This document shows, piece after piece, positions 28,765-38,322 of a DNA stretch of 64,000 nucleotides. The stretch is taken from NCBI RefSeq assembly GCF_017312365.1, contig NZ_BLJI01000005.1, forward strand, positions 1 through 64,000. The letters are read 5' to 3'. Position 1 is the stretch's first letter, and the number at the start of each line of letters is the position of its first letter. The translations under genes were made by a program, and so were the position numbers. The notes below the pieces were generated by a model that worked only from the letters and a program-made list of their open reading frames with translations, searched no databases and was not told the DNA's origin. Origin of the DNA: Chroococcus sp. FPU101. Lineage in GTDB: Bacteria > Cyanobacteriota > Cyanobacteriia > Cyanobacteriales > Microcystaceae.

Positions 28765-29610
28765 AGCGATCGCAGTACCTAATAAAATTAAACCACACCC
28801 AATCAACATCGAAAGCGTGAGGGGTTCTCTTAAAAAGATCGCTCCTGCAAGCATCGCAAACAAAGGAATAAGATACGCAACGGTAAGAGTTTGAGTTGAA
28901 CCAATGGTTTGAATTAAATGAAAATAAAGAATATAGGCTAAAGCAGTTGAAAATAAAGCAAGTGTAACAACCGCTAAAATAATAGTCGGTGTGGGATAAA
29001 TTTTTGGGACAGTAAATGGTAAAACAGGAATCAGAAAAATTGCAGCACTGAGTAAACTGACACTAGCAATAACGAGAGATGGAACCCCTGATAAATACTT
29101 TTTAGCATAAGAAGCAGCGATCGCGTACATCATTGAAGCGGTTAAACCTGCACCGACAGCGAGAAAAAATACAGATGTACCATCAATTGCTTTCCATCCG
29201 ACTAAAATCGTCACTCCAAGAAATCCTAGAATAAAACCCACCAAACGACTACCCGTTAACTTTTCTTTTTGCCAAAGTGCTGCGACAATGACACCAAATA
29301 AAGGTATGGTCGCATTTAAGATCGAACTAAAACCAGCAGGCAAAAACAGAGAACCAAAAGCAACTAAAGAAAAGGGAATAGCAGTATTCAAACAACCCAT
29401 AATGAATAAGGGAACCCAATGACGGCGCACCTCTGACCAACAATTGAGATAAATTAATAAAGGTAAGAGTGCTAAACCTGCAATCAGTACCCGAAGTTCA
29501 ATTAACCAAATGGGGCCTAGAATAGGGGATGTCATCCGCATAAAGATAAAAGAACCACCCCACAACGCCGCTAAAAAGAATAATTCAGCAATATAAATTA
29601 ATTTCACCAA
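28726..29610 (-). CDS. EamA-type DMT-family transporter
   Basis: This is a 294-residue inner-membrane protein with about ten hydrophobic helices arranged as two EamA repeats. The first begins FFLAALWGGSFIFMR, and the second contains VGAGLTASMMYAIAASYAKKYL. The family exports amino acids and metabolites. The substrate is not predictable. It ends inside the last codons of the convergent acyltransferase gene. Confidence 0.9.
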   Translation of the reverse strand: MVKLIYIAELFFLAALWGGSFIFMRMTSPILGPIWLIELRVLIAGLALLPLLIYLNCWSEVRRHWVPLFIMGCLNTAIPFSLVAFGSLFLPAGFSSILNATIPLFGVIVAALWQKEKLTGSRLVGFILGFLGVTILVGWKAIDGTSVFFLAVGAGLTASMMYAIAASYAKKYLSGVPSLVIASVSLLSAAIFLIPVLPFTVPKIYPTPTIILAVVTLALFSTALAYILYFHLIQTIGSTQTLTVAYLIPLFAMLAGAIFLREPLTLSMLIGCGLILLGTAIALNFNLNVSLSKR

Positions 29611-29895
29611 TCACCCTCAATCACAATAACTTCCCAATCTATAATCAGGAATTTTCGCTTAATTACCCGATGAAAACTGCCTAATTCTTTCATTTTGTAA
29701 ATTTTTTATAACATCAATTTTGAATTGTGAAGGACTATAAATTAATAATATTATATTTTTAAAGTTTTGTAATAATCAATAACAAAATTATGCGTTTTAT
29801 TAAGAAGAATTCTATTTCACAAGTATTATAAATTGCTCGAAGTCAGTGGACATATTATTAAAAGTAGAATCAAATTAATATATTTAAAAAGTAAT

Positions 29896-31599
29896 ATGAC
29901 CACCATTAACAGACTTAACAAATTAATTGAATTTGCTTGGAGTGTGCCACTTTTAGGACAGTTAATTAACCGAATTGCTGTCAACAATTTGGCTAACTCG
30001 AATCCACCTCGACCGCGCCCCTACAGCCTTTGGTCGGCTAAAGAAAAACCAGACGTTTCTGATTATACAGCTTGGCCTTCCCTGACGGATCGAGATTTTT
30101 CGGGTCGCCATCTGCCCCCTGCTCCTCAATCTTATACAGATTCTCTTCCACCAGATAAACCTTATAATCCTCAAGAAATCGGCGAGATTACGGCACTTTT
30201 TATAAGAAAAGACGGGGTAATGATTAAAGATCGATCTAGCGTGCTATTTATGTTTTTTGCACAATGGTTCACCGATAGCGTTCTACGGGTTGACTCCAAT
30301 GATCGACGTAAAAACACCTCTAATCACGAAATTGATTTATGTCAGATTTACGGACTTGAGGAAACAACAACAAATATTTTGCGTTCCCATGAAAAAGGCA
30401 AACTCAGAAGCCAAATAATTGACGGTGAGGAATATTTAGATTACCTCTATGAGCAGGATGCAGAGGGACGACTAGTTGCTAAAAAATATTACGAAAATTT
30501 GCCATTTATCAGCAAGATTGATGAAATTTTAAAGGAATTCCCTGAAAATACACGAGAAGACCGTAAGAAAAAGCTTTACGCAACAGGACTAGAACGCGGT
30601 AACGCCAGCATCGGCTATGTAGCGATTAGTACTTTGTTTATGCGTGAACATAATCGGATTTGCAAAGAATTACAAACGCGTAATCCGAAATGGGATGATG
30701 AACAGTTATTCCAAACGGCTCGCTTGATCAACATCACACTGCTCTTAAAGTTTATCCTGCAAGACTACATTAATCATATTTCTGGAGCAAAAGTATTTCG
30801 GATGGATACATCGTTTGCCGACAGAGACAAATGGTATCGCAATAGTTGGCTTGAAGCAATCTTACATACATTGCAAAAATCGATTATAACCCACTGGGGC
30901 GCAACGGCATTACAGAGATGGTACCTCAGCAATTGGGTAGAGTACAAAAGATGGTATCGAACCAACTGGATCGCTATTGAATTCAATCTTTTGTATCGGT
31001 GGCATAGCTTAGTACCAGATGATTTTGTTGTCAACGATCGCGTTTACTCTGGTAATGATTTCAGGTCAAACAATCAGATTTTGGAAGATGTTGGCATCGG
31101 AACGGTGTTAAAAGCGGCTTCTAAACAAGCTGCGGGCAAAATTGGTTTATTTAATCATCCTGATTTTTTGTTAGGCGCAGAATATCAAAGTATCAAAATG
31201 TCGAGAGATTTTAGATTACGTCCATACAATGAATATCGCGCTCAATTCGGACTTCCTAAGTTTAGCAAGTTTAGCGAAATCACAAAAAATGTGCAGATTC
31301 AGAATGAGCTAAAAAGACTTTATAACAACGACATCAACAAAGTAGAGTTTTTGATTGGTCTATTTGCGGAAGATCCGACGGGAAATGGACTATTTGGAGG
31401 ATTATTACAAACGATGGTAGCCAGTGATGCTTTTACACAGGCGTTAACCAATCCATTATTGTCACAAAATATTTTTAATGAGAATACCTTTACGGAATAT
31501 GGGTACGATTTGATCAAGAAAACGAGAACCTTACAAGACTTTGTTGATCGCAATATAACCCCAGACCCCAGTGTCAAAGTCGCTTTTCAAGTCAATTAA
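29896..31599 (+). CDS. Cyclooxygenase-like heme peroxidase/dioxygenase
   Basis: This is 567 residues from the ATG at 29896. An upstream TTG at 29833 has no ribosome-binding site. It aligns by eye through its length with animal prostaglandin synthases, for example HEIDLCQIYG, REHNRICKEL, DEQLFQTARLI, RLRPYNEYRAQFG. Numbered from the ATG, the catalytic-type Tyr367 and proximal His370 are present in FNLLYRWHSL. At the distal site AQWFTDS, the Gln is kept (Gln123) but the expected His is Asp127. It probably oxidises fatty acids. A 40-residue in-frame insertion with WY repeats sits just before the Tyr/His motif. No signal peptide is obvious. Confidence 0.85.
   Translation: MTTINRLNKLIEFAWSVPLLGQLINRIAVNNLANSNPPRPRPYSLWSAKEKPDVSDYTAWPSLTDRDFSGRHLPPAPQSYTDSLPPDKPYNPQEIGEITALFIRKDGVMIKDRSSVLFMFFAQWFTDSVLRVDSNDRRKNTSNHEIDLCQIYGLEETTTNILRSHEKGKLRSQIIDGEEYLDYLYEQDAEGRLVAKKYYENLPFISKIDEILKEFPENTREDRKKKLYATGLERGNASIGYVAISTLFMREHNRICKELQTRNPKWDDEQLFQTARLINITLLLKFILQDYINHISGAKVFRMDTSFADRDKWYRNSWLEAILHTLQKSIITHWGATALQRWYLSNWVEYKRWYRTNWIAIEFNLLYRWHSLVPDDFVVNDRVYSGNDFRSNNQILEDVGIGTVLKAASKQAAGKIGLFNHPDFLLGAEYQSIKMSRDFRLRPYNEYRAQFGLPKFSKFSEITKNVQIQNELKRLYNNDINKVEFLIGLFAEDPTGNGLFGGLLQTMVASDAFTQALTNPLLSQNIFNENTFTEYGYDLIKKTRTLQDFVDRNITPDPSVKVAFQVN
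30831..30959 (+). repeat. In-frame 120-bp insertion bounded by ATGGTATCG repeats
   Basis: ATGGTATCG occurs at 30831-30839 and again exactly 120 bases later at 30951-30959, inside the cyclooxygenase-like gene. A diverged third copy (ATGGTACCT) lies at 30918. Deleting one unit restores a straight alignment to cyclooxygenases (KWYR running on to TNWIAIEFN). Confidence 0.6.
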
Positions 31600-31811
31600 T
31601 TGATGTTCTCGTCTCTTTATATTAGACAACGGGTTTGGTCTTTCTACCCTTATAAAATTCTGAAATTGTATCAGATGTAAATCCGATGTTAGCGATGAGG
31701 ATTTCCAAAAATGACAAAAGAGGTTGAACTGGAACTGACAATAATTAATTGTAAGATATTGTAAAAATTGCTTGATACTGAACCCATTTTTTGCTCTACG
31801 GAGGATAACCG

Positions 31812-31922
31812 ATGAATGATATTCCGACTGAATGGCTCGACTGGTTAGCTGTCTTTGGTTATCTTGGTTTTACAGCCTTGATTATTTGGCGAGTTTTTAC
31901 AAATCAGCAACAAAAACCCTAA
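31812..31922 (+). CDS. 36-residue single-span membrane peptide
   Basis: This short ORF is preceded by a strong ribosome-binding site (GGAGG, nine bases before the ATG). The product MNDIPTEWLDWLAVFGYLGF continues as one transmembrane helix and ends in a polar QQQKP tail. Size and topology recall small accessory subunits of photosynthetic or respiratory complexes, but I do not recognise which, if any. A longer frame at 31832 overlaps it and has no signal. Confidence 0.55.
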   Translation: MNDIPTEWLDWLAVFGYLGFTALIIWRVFTNQQQKP

Positions 31923-32021
31923 TTTCTTTAAGTAAATTAAACCCTTTTAGCAAACAGGACGCATTGAAAGTAAGATCGTTTTACACCAAGATAGTGAACT
32001 TCATTATAGACATTTTAATCC

Positions 32022-32869
32022 ATGCTAGAAAAAATTCTATACGCAGATTCGGGAACTGGGCATACACGAGAAATGCTGGATGTATTAATGGATATCCCGA
32101 CCATTAAAAAAGCATCTTTAACCCTTCTCCACGTTGTTCCACCACAAATTACGGCTGAAGCACTTAGTACAAAATGGCAAGAGGGAAATAAAGTTATTTC
32201 TGATATTTTAGAATCTGTTCATCTTGATCCAAGTAAGGTTTCTAGTTTATTGCGTCAAGGTGAGCCTAAAGATACGGTTTGTCAGGTTGCTGAAGAAATT
32301 GATGCCGATTTAATTATTATGGGTTCACGGGGTTTAAATCGTTTGGAAGCGATTTTAGAAAATTCGGTGAGTCAATATGTTTTTCAACTAACTAACCGTC
32401 CTATGTTGTTAGTTAAAGATGATATTTATGTAAAAAAGATTAAGCGAGTCATGGTTGCTTTAGATAAAACACCTGCTGCTGATTATGCTTTAGAATTAGC
32501 CCTTTTCTTGCTGAGAACTTATCCTGCAGAACTCATCTTAGCACGAGTTAACCCTGATTTAAAACCCGAATTATTACCCCTTTCTCAAAAAGAAATGGAA
32601 GAAAATCCGATTATTGCTTCGGCTGTTGCTAAAGCAAAACGCTTAAATATTCCTTATCGTGTGTTGTAAAAGGTGGCAAACCAGGGGAACAAATCTGTAA
32701 AACTGCCGAAGAATATAACGCAGATTTATTAATATTAGGCTCTCCAGATCGTCGTCCCTCTATTGCTAAAAGTTTACCCGATTTAGATCGGTTATTGGGT
32801 AGTTCTTTATCAGATTATGTGAGAGTCAATGCTAATTGTCCAGTCTTATTAGCTAGAAAAGACGCTTAA
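32022..32869 (+). pseudogene. Tandem universal stress protein, frameshifted
   Basis: The first 215 codons (32022-32669) encode one complete UspA domain (IMGSRGLNRLEAILENSVSQ is its ATP-binding loop) and the start of a second. At IPYRV the frame stops. The -1 frame continues without a break as VVKGGKPGEQICKTAEE and then LLILGSP... to 32869, completing the second UspA domain. One missing base near 32662-32666 (for example GTGTTG for GTGGTTG) explains this. No slippery heptamer is present, so programmed frameshifting is unlikely. It could be a real lesion or a sequencing error. The ATP-binding motif of domain two is imperfect. Confidence 0.75.
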
Positions 32870-32877
32870 TGATATTG

Positions 32878-32903
32878 GGGTTTGGTCGCCAAACCCTTAT
32901 TTT
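32878..32903. terminator. Bidirectional terminator hairpin
   Basis: GGGTTTGG (32878-32885) and CCAAACCC (32889-32896) form an eight-pair stem with a TCG loop, followed by TTATTTTTG. It sits between the convergent Usp and exonuclease genes. Its core resembles the hairpin inside the inverted repeats at 53248 and 54473. Confidence 0.65.
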
Positions 32904-32914
32904 TGTATTTGATT

Positions 32915-33844
32915 TTAGAAAGGTAGATCTTCCTCCTCTTCTATGGCTTTTTCTCGCAATACTAAAATTGTTTCCTTAACTTCTTCAATGGGTAATTCTT
33001 CAAAAATTTCTCCAAGTGCTTTTGACCAATCTGAAGTCACTTTAACAGATAAATCAAAAGACTCATTATAAGCTGAAAGAACTTTGACTAATTCATTGAT
33101 TTTAATCGTTTTCGTGGTACGGTTTTGACTCGATAATTGAAACCCATTAACATTAGTTAACTTTCTTTGAGCCATCACTTTTTTGATTCGAGTTTTTAAA
33201 TGATCAATTTCTGTATCTAGTTTTTTCCAGTTGGGTTCTATTTGTTGATATCGGGTCACTAAAGCATTAATATCTTCGGTATCTGGATCTGGATTAATTA
33301 ATTGGGCGAGTTGTAGAAGTCGATGATGAATTTGGGACAAATATACAACGTCCATTTTGGCATAAGCTAATTGTTTTTCGCTTAACGGTCTTCGGTTCCA
33401 GTCGCTACCTTGTTCAGATTTATCAATGGATGGAAAATAACAAAGATTTTCGGCTAATGTTTTTAGCTGATAGTTGGGTAAAGGAATGATATAATAGGGA
33501 ATAGATTTAGCCATTTCTAAAGTACAAGTTACATTTTTAACCTTTCTTTTACCTCCTAAATACTGAACATCAAACTGTGCATTATGAAAAACCTTATCAA
33601 TGGAAGGATTCATCATAATGGTTTCAATAAATTCATTAACTAACTTCGGTTGTTCTAAGACATCTAAAACTGAAACTTGCTCACCACTAAGATCCGTTGA
33701 ATTATCCAAGACTTGTATTAAAGAGAGTTTGGCTTTATCTTTAGTTTTATAATCAGCGACTTCTACATCTAACCAAAGAGTTTTAGCTTGAGAAGAATGT
33801 ACGATCGCATTTTTGATATCATCTATATCTGTTAAGTAAGGCAT
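32915..33844 (-). CDS. RNase D-like 3'-5' exonuclease (DEDD family)
   Basis: This is a 309-residue protein. The N-terminal exonuclease domain contains the DEDD acidic residues: LWLDVEVADY gives the first Asp-x-Glu (spaced D-V-E), FHNAQFDVQYLGG gives the second Asp, and YAKMDVVYL gives the last. It is probably a DEDDy-type RNase D homologue acting on tRNA or other small RNA 3' ends. The C-terminal part is helical but does not show a standard HRDC domain. It is divergent from the UspA gene at 33857, with 12 bases between starts. Confidence 0.85.
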   Translation of the reverse strand: MPYLTDIDDIKNAIVHSSQAKTLWLDVEVADYKTKDKAKLSLIQVLDNSTDLSGEQVSVLDVLEQPKLVNEFIETIMMNPSIDKVFHNAQFDVQYLGGKRKVKNVTCTLEMAKSIPYYIIPLPNYQLKTLAENLCYFPSIDKSEQGSDWNRRPLSEKQLAYAKMDVVYLSQIHHRLLQLAQLINPDPDTEDINALVTRYQQIEPNWKKLDTEIDHLKTRIKKVMAQRKLTNVNGFQLSSQNRTTKTIKINELVKVLSAYNESFDLSVKVTSDWSKALGEIFEELPIEEVKETILVLREKAIEEEEDLPF

Positions 33845-33856
33845 CAGGAGAAAACA

Positions 33857-34360
33857 ATGTTTAATAAAATGTTGGTGGCGATGGATATGTCTGAAATGGC
33901 TAAAGATGTTTATTCTACGGCTTTATCAATGGCCATAAAACATCATGCTAACTTAATTTTGTTACACGTTCTAACCTCAGAAGAAAATTATAGCCCTCTT
34001 TTGATCCCACCAAACCTTAGTGAGATCTATCCTGTTACGGGAGGAAACGACTTAACTTTACAAACGTGGCGCAAACAATGGGATGATTTTGTTCAAGAAG
34101 GACTAGAAATGCTTAAAACTCGTGCCGCAGAAGCCACAAAAGCAGGAATTAAGGTCGATATACAACAAATATACGGGAATTCAGCAAGAACTATTTGTAA
34201 AATAGCCGAAGAATCAAATGTTGATCTAATTATCTTGGGTAGACACGGTAGATCGGGTTTAAGCGAATTATTATTAGGCAGTGTTAGTAATTATGTATTA
34301 CATCACGCCCCCTGTTCAGTTTTAACAGTGCAGTTACCTGTAAAAAATGGGGAATTATAA
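33857..34360 (+). CDS. Universal stress protein (UspA family)
   Basis: This is a 167-residue single-domain protein. It opens with MLVAMDMSEMAKDVY and carries the ATP-binding signature GRHGRSGLSELLLGSVSNYVL (G-2x-G-9x-G-S type) near the C-terminus. It is expected to be a cytoplasmic stress-linked nucleotide-binding protein. It shares the locus with the frameshifted tandem Usp gene about one kilobase upstream. Confidence 0.93.
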   Translation: MFNKMLVAMDMSEMAKDVYSTALSMAIKHHANLILLHVLTSEENYSPLLIPPNLSEIYPVTGGNDLTLQTWRKQWDDFVQEGLEMLKTRAAEATKAGIKVDIQQIYGNSARTICKIAEESNVDLIILGRHGRSGLSELLLGSVSNYVLHHAPCSVLTVQLPVKNGEL

Positions 34361-34384
34361 GATCAAAACTTTTGATCTTCCCTA

Positions 34385-35542
34385 ATGACAAACATTAATA
34401 AACTAACAACATGGCTAGAAACTCGCTTTTGTACACCTGCTTATAGTGGTTGGGTGTTATTTGGTTTAGCGATCTGTTTTTTTGGTGCAGCAACCAATAC
34501 AATGGCAGGATGGTTATATGTGCTGAGTGGATTGATTAGCGCATTATTAATCATTGGTGCTATTTTACCAGTACGATCGCTACGACATCTCACTATCTCT
34601 CGTCTCCCCATTTCTCCAGTAACAGCAGGTGACGATCTTATTATTACCCTAGCACTCGACAACCCTACCTCAGATCATAAAACTTTACTCCAAATAGAGG
34701 ATCAAATTCCCTTAGTTTTAGGAAAACCATACACACAAGCAATAGAAGTCATTCAACCCCAAAGTCAATATCAATGGGTGTATTACCTTCCTACCCAACG
34801 TAGAGGGGTTTATCAATGGCAGGATGTTAACTTAAGAACTGGAACACCACTGGGGTTATTTTGGTGTCGTCGTCAACAGGAAATACCCGCAGCTTCGGCG
34901 ATCGTTTATCCTACCGTTTTATCCCTTCAACAATGCCCCATTATCGATAGTATTGGACAAGACGACAATATCCAGTTTCAGAGTGACTATCGCGCAGCCA
35001 AAGCAACAGAAGGTGTTACCCGCAACCTACGCCCCTATCATTACGGTGATCCGATGCGGATGATCCATTGGCGAACCAGCGCAAAATTAGGAGAATTTAA
35101 GATCAAAGAATTGGAAGTCATGACAGGGAGTGAAGATATTGTCATCACCTTAGATAGTGCTTCAACTTGGAATAAAGATATCTTTGAACGCGCTGTTATT
35201 GCCGCAGCATCCTTATATTTTTATGCCCAACAACGACAAATGAATGTCAAACTTTGGACAGCCCAAACAGGTTTAATTTTTGGTAATAGTTATGTACTCT
35301 CTACTCTGGCGGCTGTAGAAACTCAAGAAGAGGCTAAGTATTCAATACCGTTCACTTCACCTTTAATTTTATTAACTTCAAATACCACTCATTTAAGTTC
35401 ACTATTAGATAATAGTCGTTGGATACTTTTTACTGAACCTGAAACCACTCAACCAATATTAACACGGCATTTAAAAGGTTTAATTATTAATCCTGAAGAA
35501 GACTTACAACAACAGTTACAGATATTTTCTGGAATTACTTAA
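34385..35542 (+). CDS. DUF58 domain-containing membrane protein
   Basis: This is a 385-residue protein. Two adjacent N-terminal transmembrane helices (about 18-60) are followed by a beta-rich region and the DUF58 core, YHYGDPMRMIHWRTSAKLGEFKIKELE (positions about 218-244), which is a von Willebrand-A-like fold. DUF58 proteins usually accompany MoxR ATPases and transglutaminase-like proteins. Neither is in this window. It lies 24 bases after the UspA gene. Confidence 0.88.
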   Translation: MTNINKLTTWLETRFCTPAYSGWVLFGLAICFFGAATNTMAGWLYVLSGLISALLIIGAILPVRSLRHLTISRLPISPVTAGDDLIITLALDNPTSDHKTLLQIEDQIPLVLGKPYTQAIEVIQPQSQYQWVYYLPTQRRGVYQWQDVNLRTGTPLGLFWCRRQQEIPAASAIVYPTVLSLQQCPIIDSIGQDDNIQFQSDYRAAKATEGVTRNLRPYHYGDPMRMIHWRTSAKLGEFKIKELEVMTGSEDIVITLDSASTWNKDIFERAVIAAASLYFYAQQRQMNVKLWTAQTGLIFGNSYVLSTLAAVETQEEAKYSIPFTSPLILLTSNTTHLSSLLDNSRWILFTEPETTQPILTRHLKGLIINPEEDLQQQLQIFSGIT

Positions 35543-35599
35543 TTGATTCGAGCGATCGCAAGATGATAAACTCGGTATAATCAGACATAAAACCTTGAA

Positions 35600-35941
35600 A
35601 TGGCGAATTTACTTCCAGAAACGTTAATTTTAATTACGAAGCTTGTCCCTCGCTTATTTGATGTAATTAATCTTGCAACAGCAACAGAGTATAATTTGTT
35701 TGAGCAGTATGGTGAGACAGAAGCAATTTTATATGAGTTGGAACAAATTAAAAATGCTACAGAACGAGCGAGATCCTTTTATAATCGTCTTGATACGCTT
35801 ACCTTACAAGTTGCTGAATCTCAACCGATCGCTAGTTCTGCTGCACTAAATTTACTGACATTGTGTATCGAACAAGCACAAGCAACGGCTGATGCAGTAG
35901 AAGCAACCGCACAAGAAACTAAAAGAACTTGGGGTATATAA
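35600..35941 (+). CDS. Small helical protein, unknown function
   Basis: This is a 113-residue protein predicted to be all-helical and amphipathic, with alanine-rich stretches (AESQPIASSAALNLL, AQATADAVEATAQE). There is no signal peptide, and the N-terminal helix is moderately hydrophobic. I recognise no family. Its stop codon overlaps the start of the next small ORF (TAATG), which suggests translational coupling. Confidence 0.6.
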   Translation: MANLLPETLILITKLVPRLFDVINLATATEYNLFEQYGETEAILYELEQIKNATERARSFYNRLDTLTLQVAESQPIASSAALNLLTLCIEQAQATADAVEATAQETKRTWGI

Positions 35942-36157
35942 TGAACACAGAAAAAATAATTCCTGATGCAGCAACAAGAGCAAAAAACGTAGAACGTTGG
36001 ATAAGAAGTTTGCCTAATGTTTGATCGCCGAAATGCCATGTTAGATGAAACGAGTGCAATTTTAGAAGCCGAACAGAAAAATAATCCATACTATCAATAC
36101 CGTCAACGAAAACTTCAAGAAAAATCCTTACTTGGTGAAGATCAGCAGACACGATAA
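35941..36157 (+). pseudogene. Split small gene, probable single-base frameshift
   Basis: Two overlapping short ORFs lie head to tail: 35941-36024 (27 residues, ending WIRSLPNV) and 36017-36157 (46 residues, beginning MFDRRNAMLDETSAI). Removing one T from the TTT at 36019-36021 joins them into one 72-residue helical protein. The joined form reads smoothly across the junction (SLPNVDRRNAMLDE). It may be a disrupted gene, a sequencing slip, or two coupled tiny genes. Function is unknown. Confidence 0.5.
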
Positions 36158-36190
36158 AATAGAAAGACTGTAAGTCATCACTAGGTCATC

Positions 36191-37291
36191 ATGGGCAATA
36201 CCTTCGGACAATTATTTAAAATAACCACCTTTGGCGAGTCTCATGGTGGGGGTGTTGGCGTTGTTATTGATGGATGTCCACCTAGATTAGAAATTTCTGA
36301 AGAAGAGATCCAGTTAGAATTAGATCGCAGGAAACCAGGACAAAGCAATATTGTAACACCGAGAAAAGAAAGCGATATCTGTAAGATTATCTCTGGTGTC
36401 TTTAAAGGGAAAACGACTGGAACACCGATCGCTATTATCGTTCCTAACACCGACGCACGTTCCCAAGATTACAATGAAATGGTTGAGAAATACCGTCCTT
36501 CTCATGCCGATGCTACCTATGATGCTAAGTATGGGCTGCGTGACTGGAGAGGTGGGGGAAGATCTTCTGCTAGAGAAACCATTGGTAGAGTAGCAGCAGG
36601 TGCAATCGCAAAAAAAATCCTTAAACAGATCGCAAGTGTCGAAATTATTGGTTATGTAAAGCAAATTAAAGATCTACAGAGTAAAGTTGATCCCAATATC
36701 GTCACCCTAGAACAAGTAGAAAACAATATTGTACGCTGTCCTGATGCCGAGTGTGCTGAAAAAATGCTTGCTCTGATCGATCAGATCATACGCGATCACA
36801 ACTCGATTGGAGGAATTGTCGAATGTGTCGCCCGTAATGTTCCGCAAGGTTTAGGGGAACCCGTTTTTGATAAATTAGAAGCGGATCTTGCTAAAGGTGC
36901 GATGTCACTCCCTGCAAGCAAAGGGTTTGAAATTGGTTCAGGGTTTGCGGGAACGCTTCTTACAGGAAGTGAACACAATGATGAATATTATCTTGATGAG
37001 ACAGGGAACATTCGTACTAAAACCAATCGTTCAGGGGGAATTCAAGGAGGGATCAGTAACGGCGAAAATATCGTGATCCGAGTCGCTTTTAAACCTACTG
37101 CAACCATTGGCAAAGAACAAAACACCGTTACTCGTAGCGGAGCAGAAACGACTCTAGCAGCAAAAGGAAGACACGATCCCTGTGTTTTACCTCGTGCAGT
37201 GCCGATGGTTGAAGCGATGATGGCTTTAGTCTTGTGTGATCATCTGCTACGTCATCAAGGACAATGTAGCTTGTCAGGAAAGTTTGACTAA
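36191..37291 (+). CDS. aroC: Chorismate synthase
   Basis: This FMN-dependent enzyme converts 5-enolpyruvylshikimate-3-phosphate to chorismate, the last step of the shikimate pathway. The protein has 366 residues. The three family signatures are visible: [17 protein letters not shown] near the N-terminus, [21 protein letters not shown] in the middle, and [17 protein letters not shown] near the end. The length is normal for the monofunctional enzyme. Confidence 0.97.
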   Translation: MGNTFGQLFKITTFGESHGGGVGVVIDGCPPRLEISEEEIQLELDRRKPGQSNIVTPRKESDICKIISGVFKGKTTGTPIAIIVPNTDARSQDYNEMVEKYRPSHADATYDAKYGLRDWRGGGRSSARETIGRVAAGAIAKKILKQIASVEIIGYVKQIKDLQSKVDPNIVTLEQVENNIVRCPDAECAEKMLALIDQIIRDHNSIGGIVECVARNVPQGLGEPVFDKLEADLAKGAMSLPASKGFEIGSGFAGTLLTGSEHNDEYYLDETGNIRTKTNRSGGIQGGISNGENIVIRVAFKPTATIGKEQNTVTRSGAETTLAAKGRHDPCVLPRAVPMVEAMMALVLCDHLLRHQGQCSLSGKFD

Positions 37292-37428
37292 TTGTTTAAA
37301 TATCCCCCTAGTCCCTATTGACCGCAAAGCTAAGAGTATAAAGGGTTTTAAATAGTATCTATCTACAGGATGATTAATTGTTACAAAAAGTTTAAAATAA
37401 GGAGGATCATTAGCGTAGCTCACCCATT

Positions 37429-38271
37429 ATGCCTGATTCCTCTAAAACGGCTGATCAAACCTACAATGCTATTTTAGACGCCTTAAATCAATTGATTGGA
37501 GTCGTTGCCCAATTGCGATCGCCAGATGGGGGATGTCCTTGGGATCTCGAACAAACACCCGAAACTCTGATCCCCTATGTCATTGAAGAAGCTTATGAAG
37601 TCGTTGATGCCATTAAAAGTGGTGATCAAAATGCGATCGCAGAAGAGTTAGGAGACTTATTATTACAAGTGGTTTTGCAGGCTCAAATTGCTAGTGAAGC
37701 GGGACAGTTTAGCCTACAAGAAGTCGCACAAGGTATTACAGAAAAGTTGATTCGTCGTCATCCTCACGTTTTTGGCTTTCTAGAGGTAACCAATTCTGAC
37801 GAAGTGCGCCAAAATTGGGAAAAAATTAAGGCTCAAGAAAAAGGAGAAACACCCGAACAAACTCAATTATTAACTCACAAACTGAAACGATATGCTCGTA
37901 GTTTACCCCCTTTAATGGCTGGTATGAAAATCTCACAAAAAGCGGCGGCTGTTGGTTTTGAATGGGAAAATATAGAGGGAGTTTGGGATAAATTTAGTGA
38001 GGAATTAGCCGAATTTAGAGAAGCTTTAGAGACCGAAGATAAAGCACATCAACAAGCTGAATTAGGAGATTTACTATTTGTGATCATTAATTTAGCTCGA
38101 TGGTATGGTTTAGATCCTTCTAATGCCTTACAAGAAACTAACATAAGATTTATTAAAAGATTAACTTTAGTAGAGAATTTTGTCGAACGTCCTTTAAGTG
38201 ACTATAGTTTAGAAGAGCTAGAAACAATGTGGAAACAAGCAAAAGCTACATTAAGAGAACAGGGAGAGTAA
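37429..38271 (+). CDS. mazG: Nucleoside triphosphate pyrophosphohydrolase MazG
   Basis: This is a 280-residue enzyme with two MazG domains that hydrolyses (d)NTPs to monophosphates and pyrophosphate. The metal-binding helices are EEAYEVVDAI and EELGDLLLQVVL in domain one, and EELAEFREAL with ELGDLLFVIINLARW in domain two. CPWDLEQTPETL is also characteristic. It is 50 bases upstream of lepB and may share a transcript with it. Confidence 0.95.
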   Translation: MPDSSKTADQTYNAILDALNQLIGVVAQLRSPDGGCPWDLEQTPETLIPYVIEEAYEVVDAIKSGDQNAIAEELGDLLLQVVLQAQIASEAGQFSLQEVAQGITEKLIRRHPHVFGFLEVTNSDEVRQNWEKIKAQEKGETPEQTQLLTHKLKRYARSLPPLMAGMKISQKAAAVGFEWENIEGVWDKFSEELAEFREALETEDKAHQQAELGDLLFVIINLARWYGLDPSNALQETNIRFIKRLTLVENFVERPLSDYSLEELETMWKQAKATLREQGE

Positions 38272-38322
38272 AATAAGAAGTTAGATAGATTTTGATATAG
38301 CTCAAATATTAATGATACAAAA

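Noticed and set aside
31832..32107. 91-codon ORF
   Set aside because: No ribosome-binding site, low-complexity composition, and it overlaps both the small peptide at 31812 and the start of the Usp gene.
32655..32680. Programmed -1 frameshift in the Usp gene
   Set aside because: No slippery heptamer or downstream structure. A lost base is simpler.
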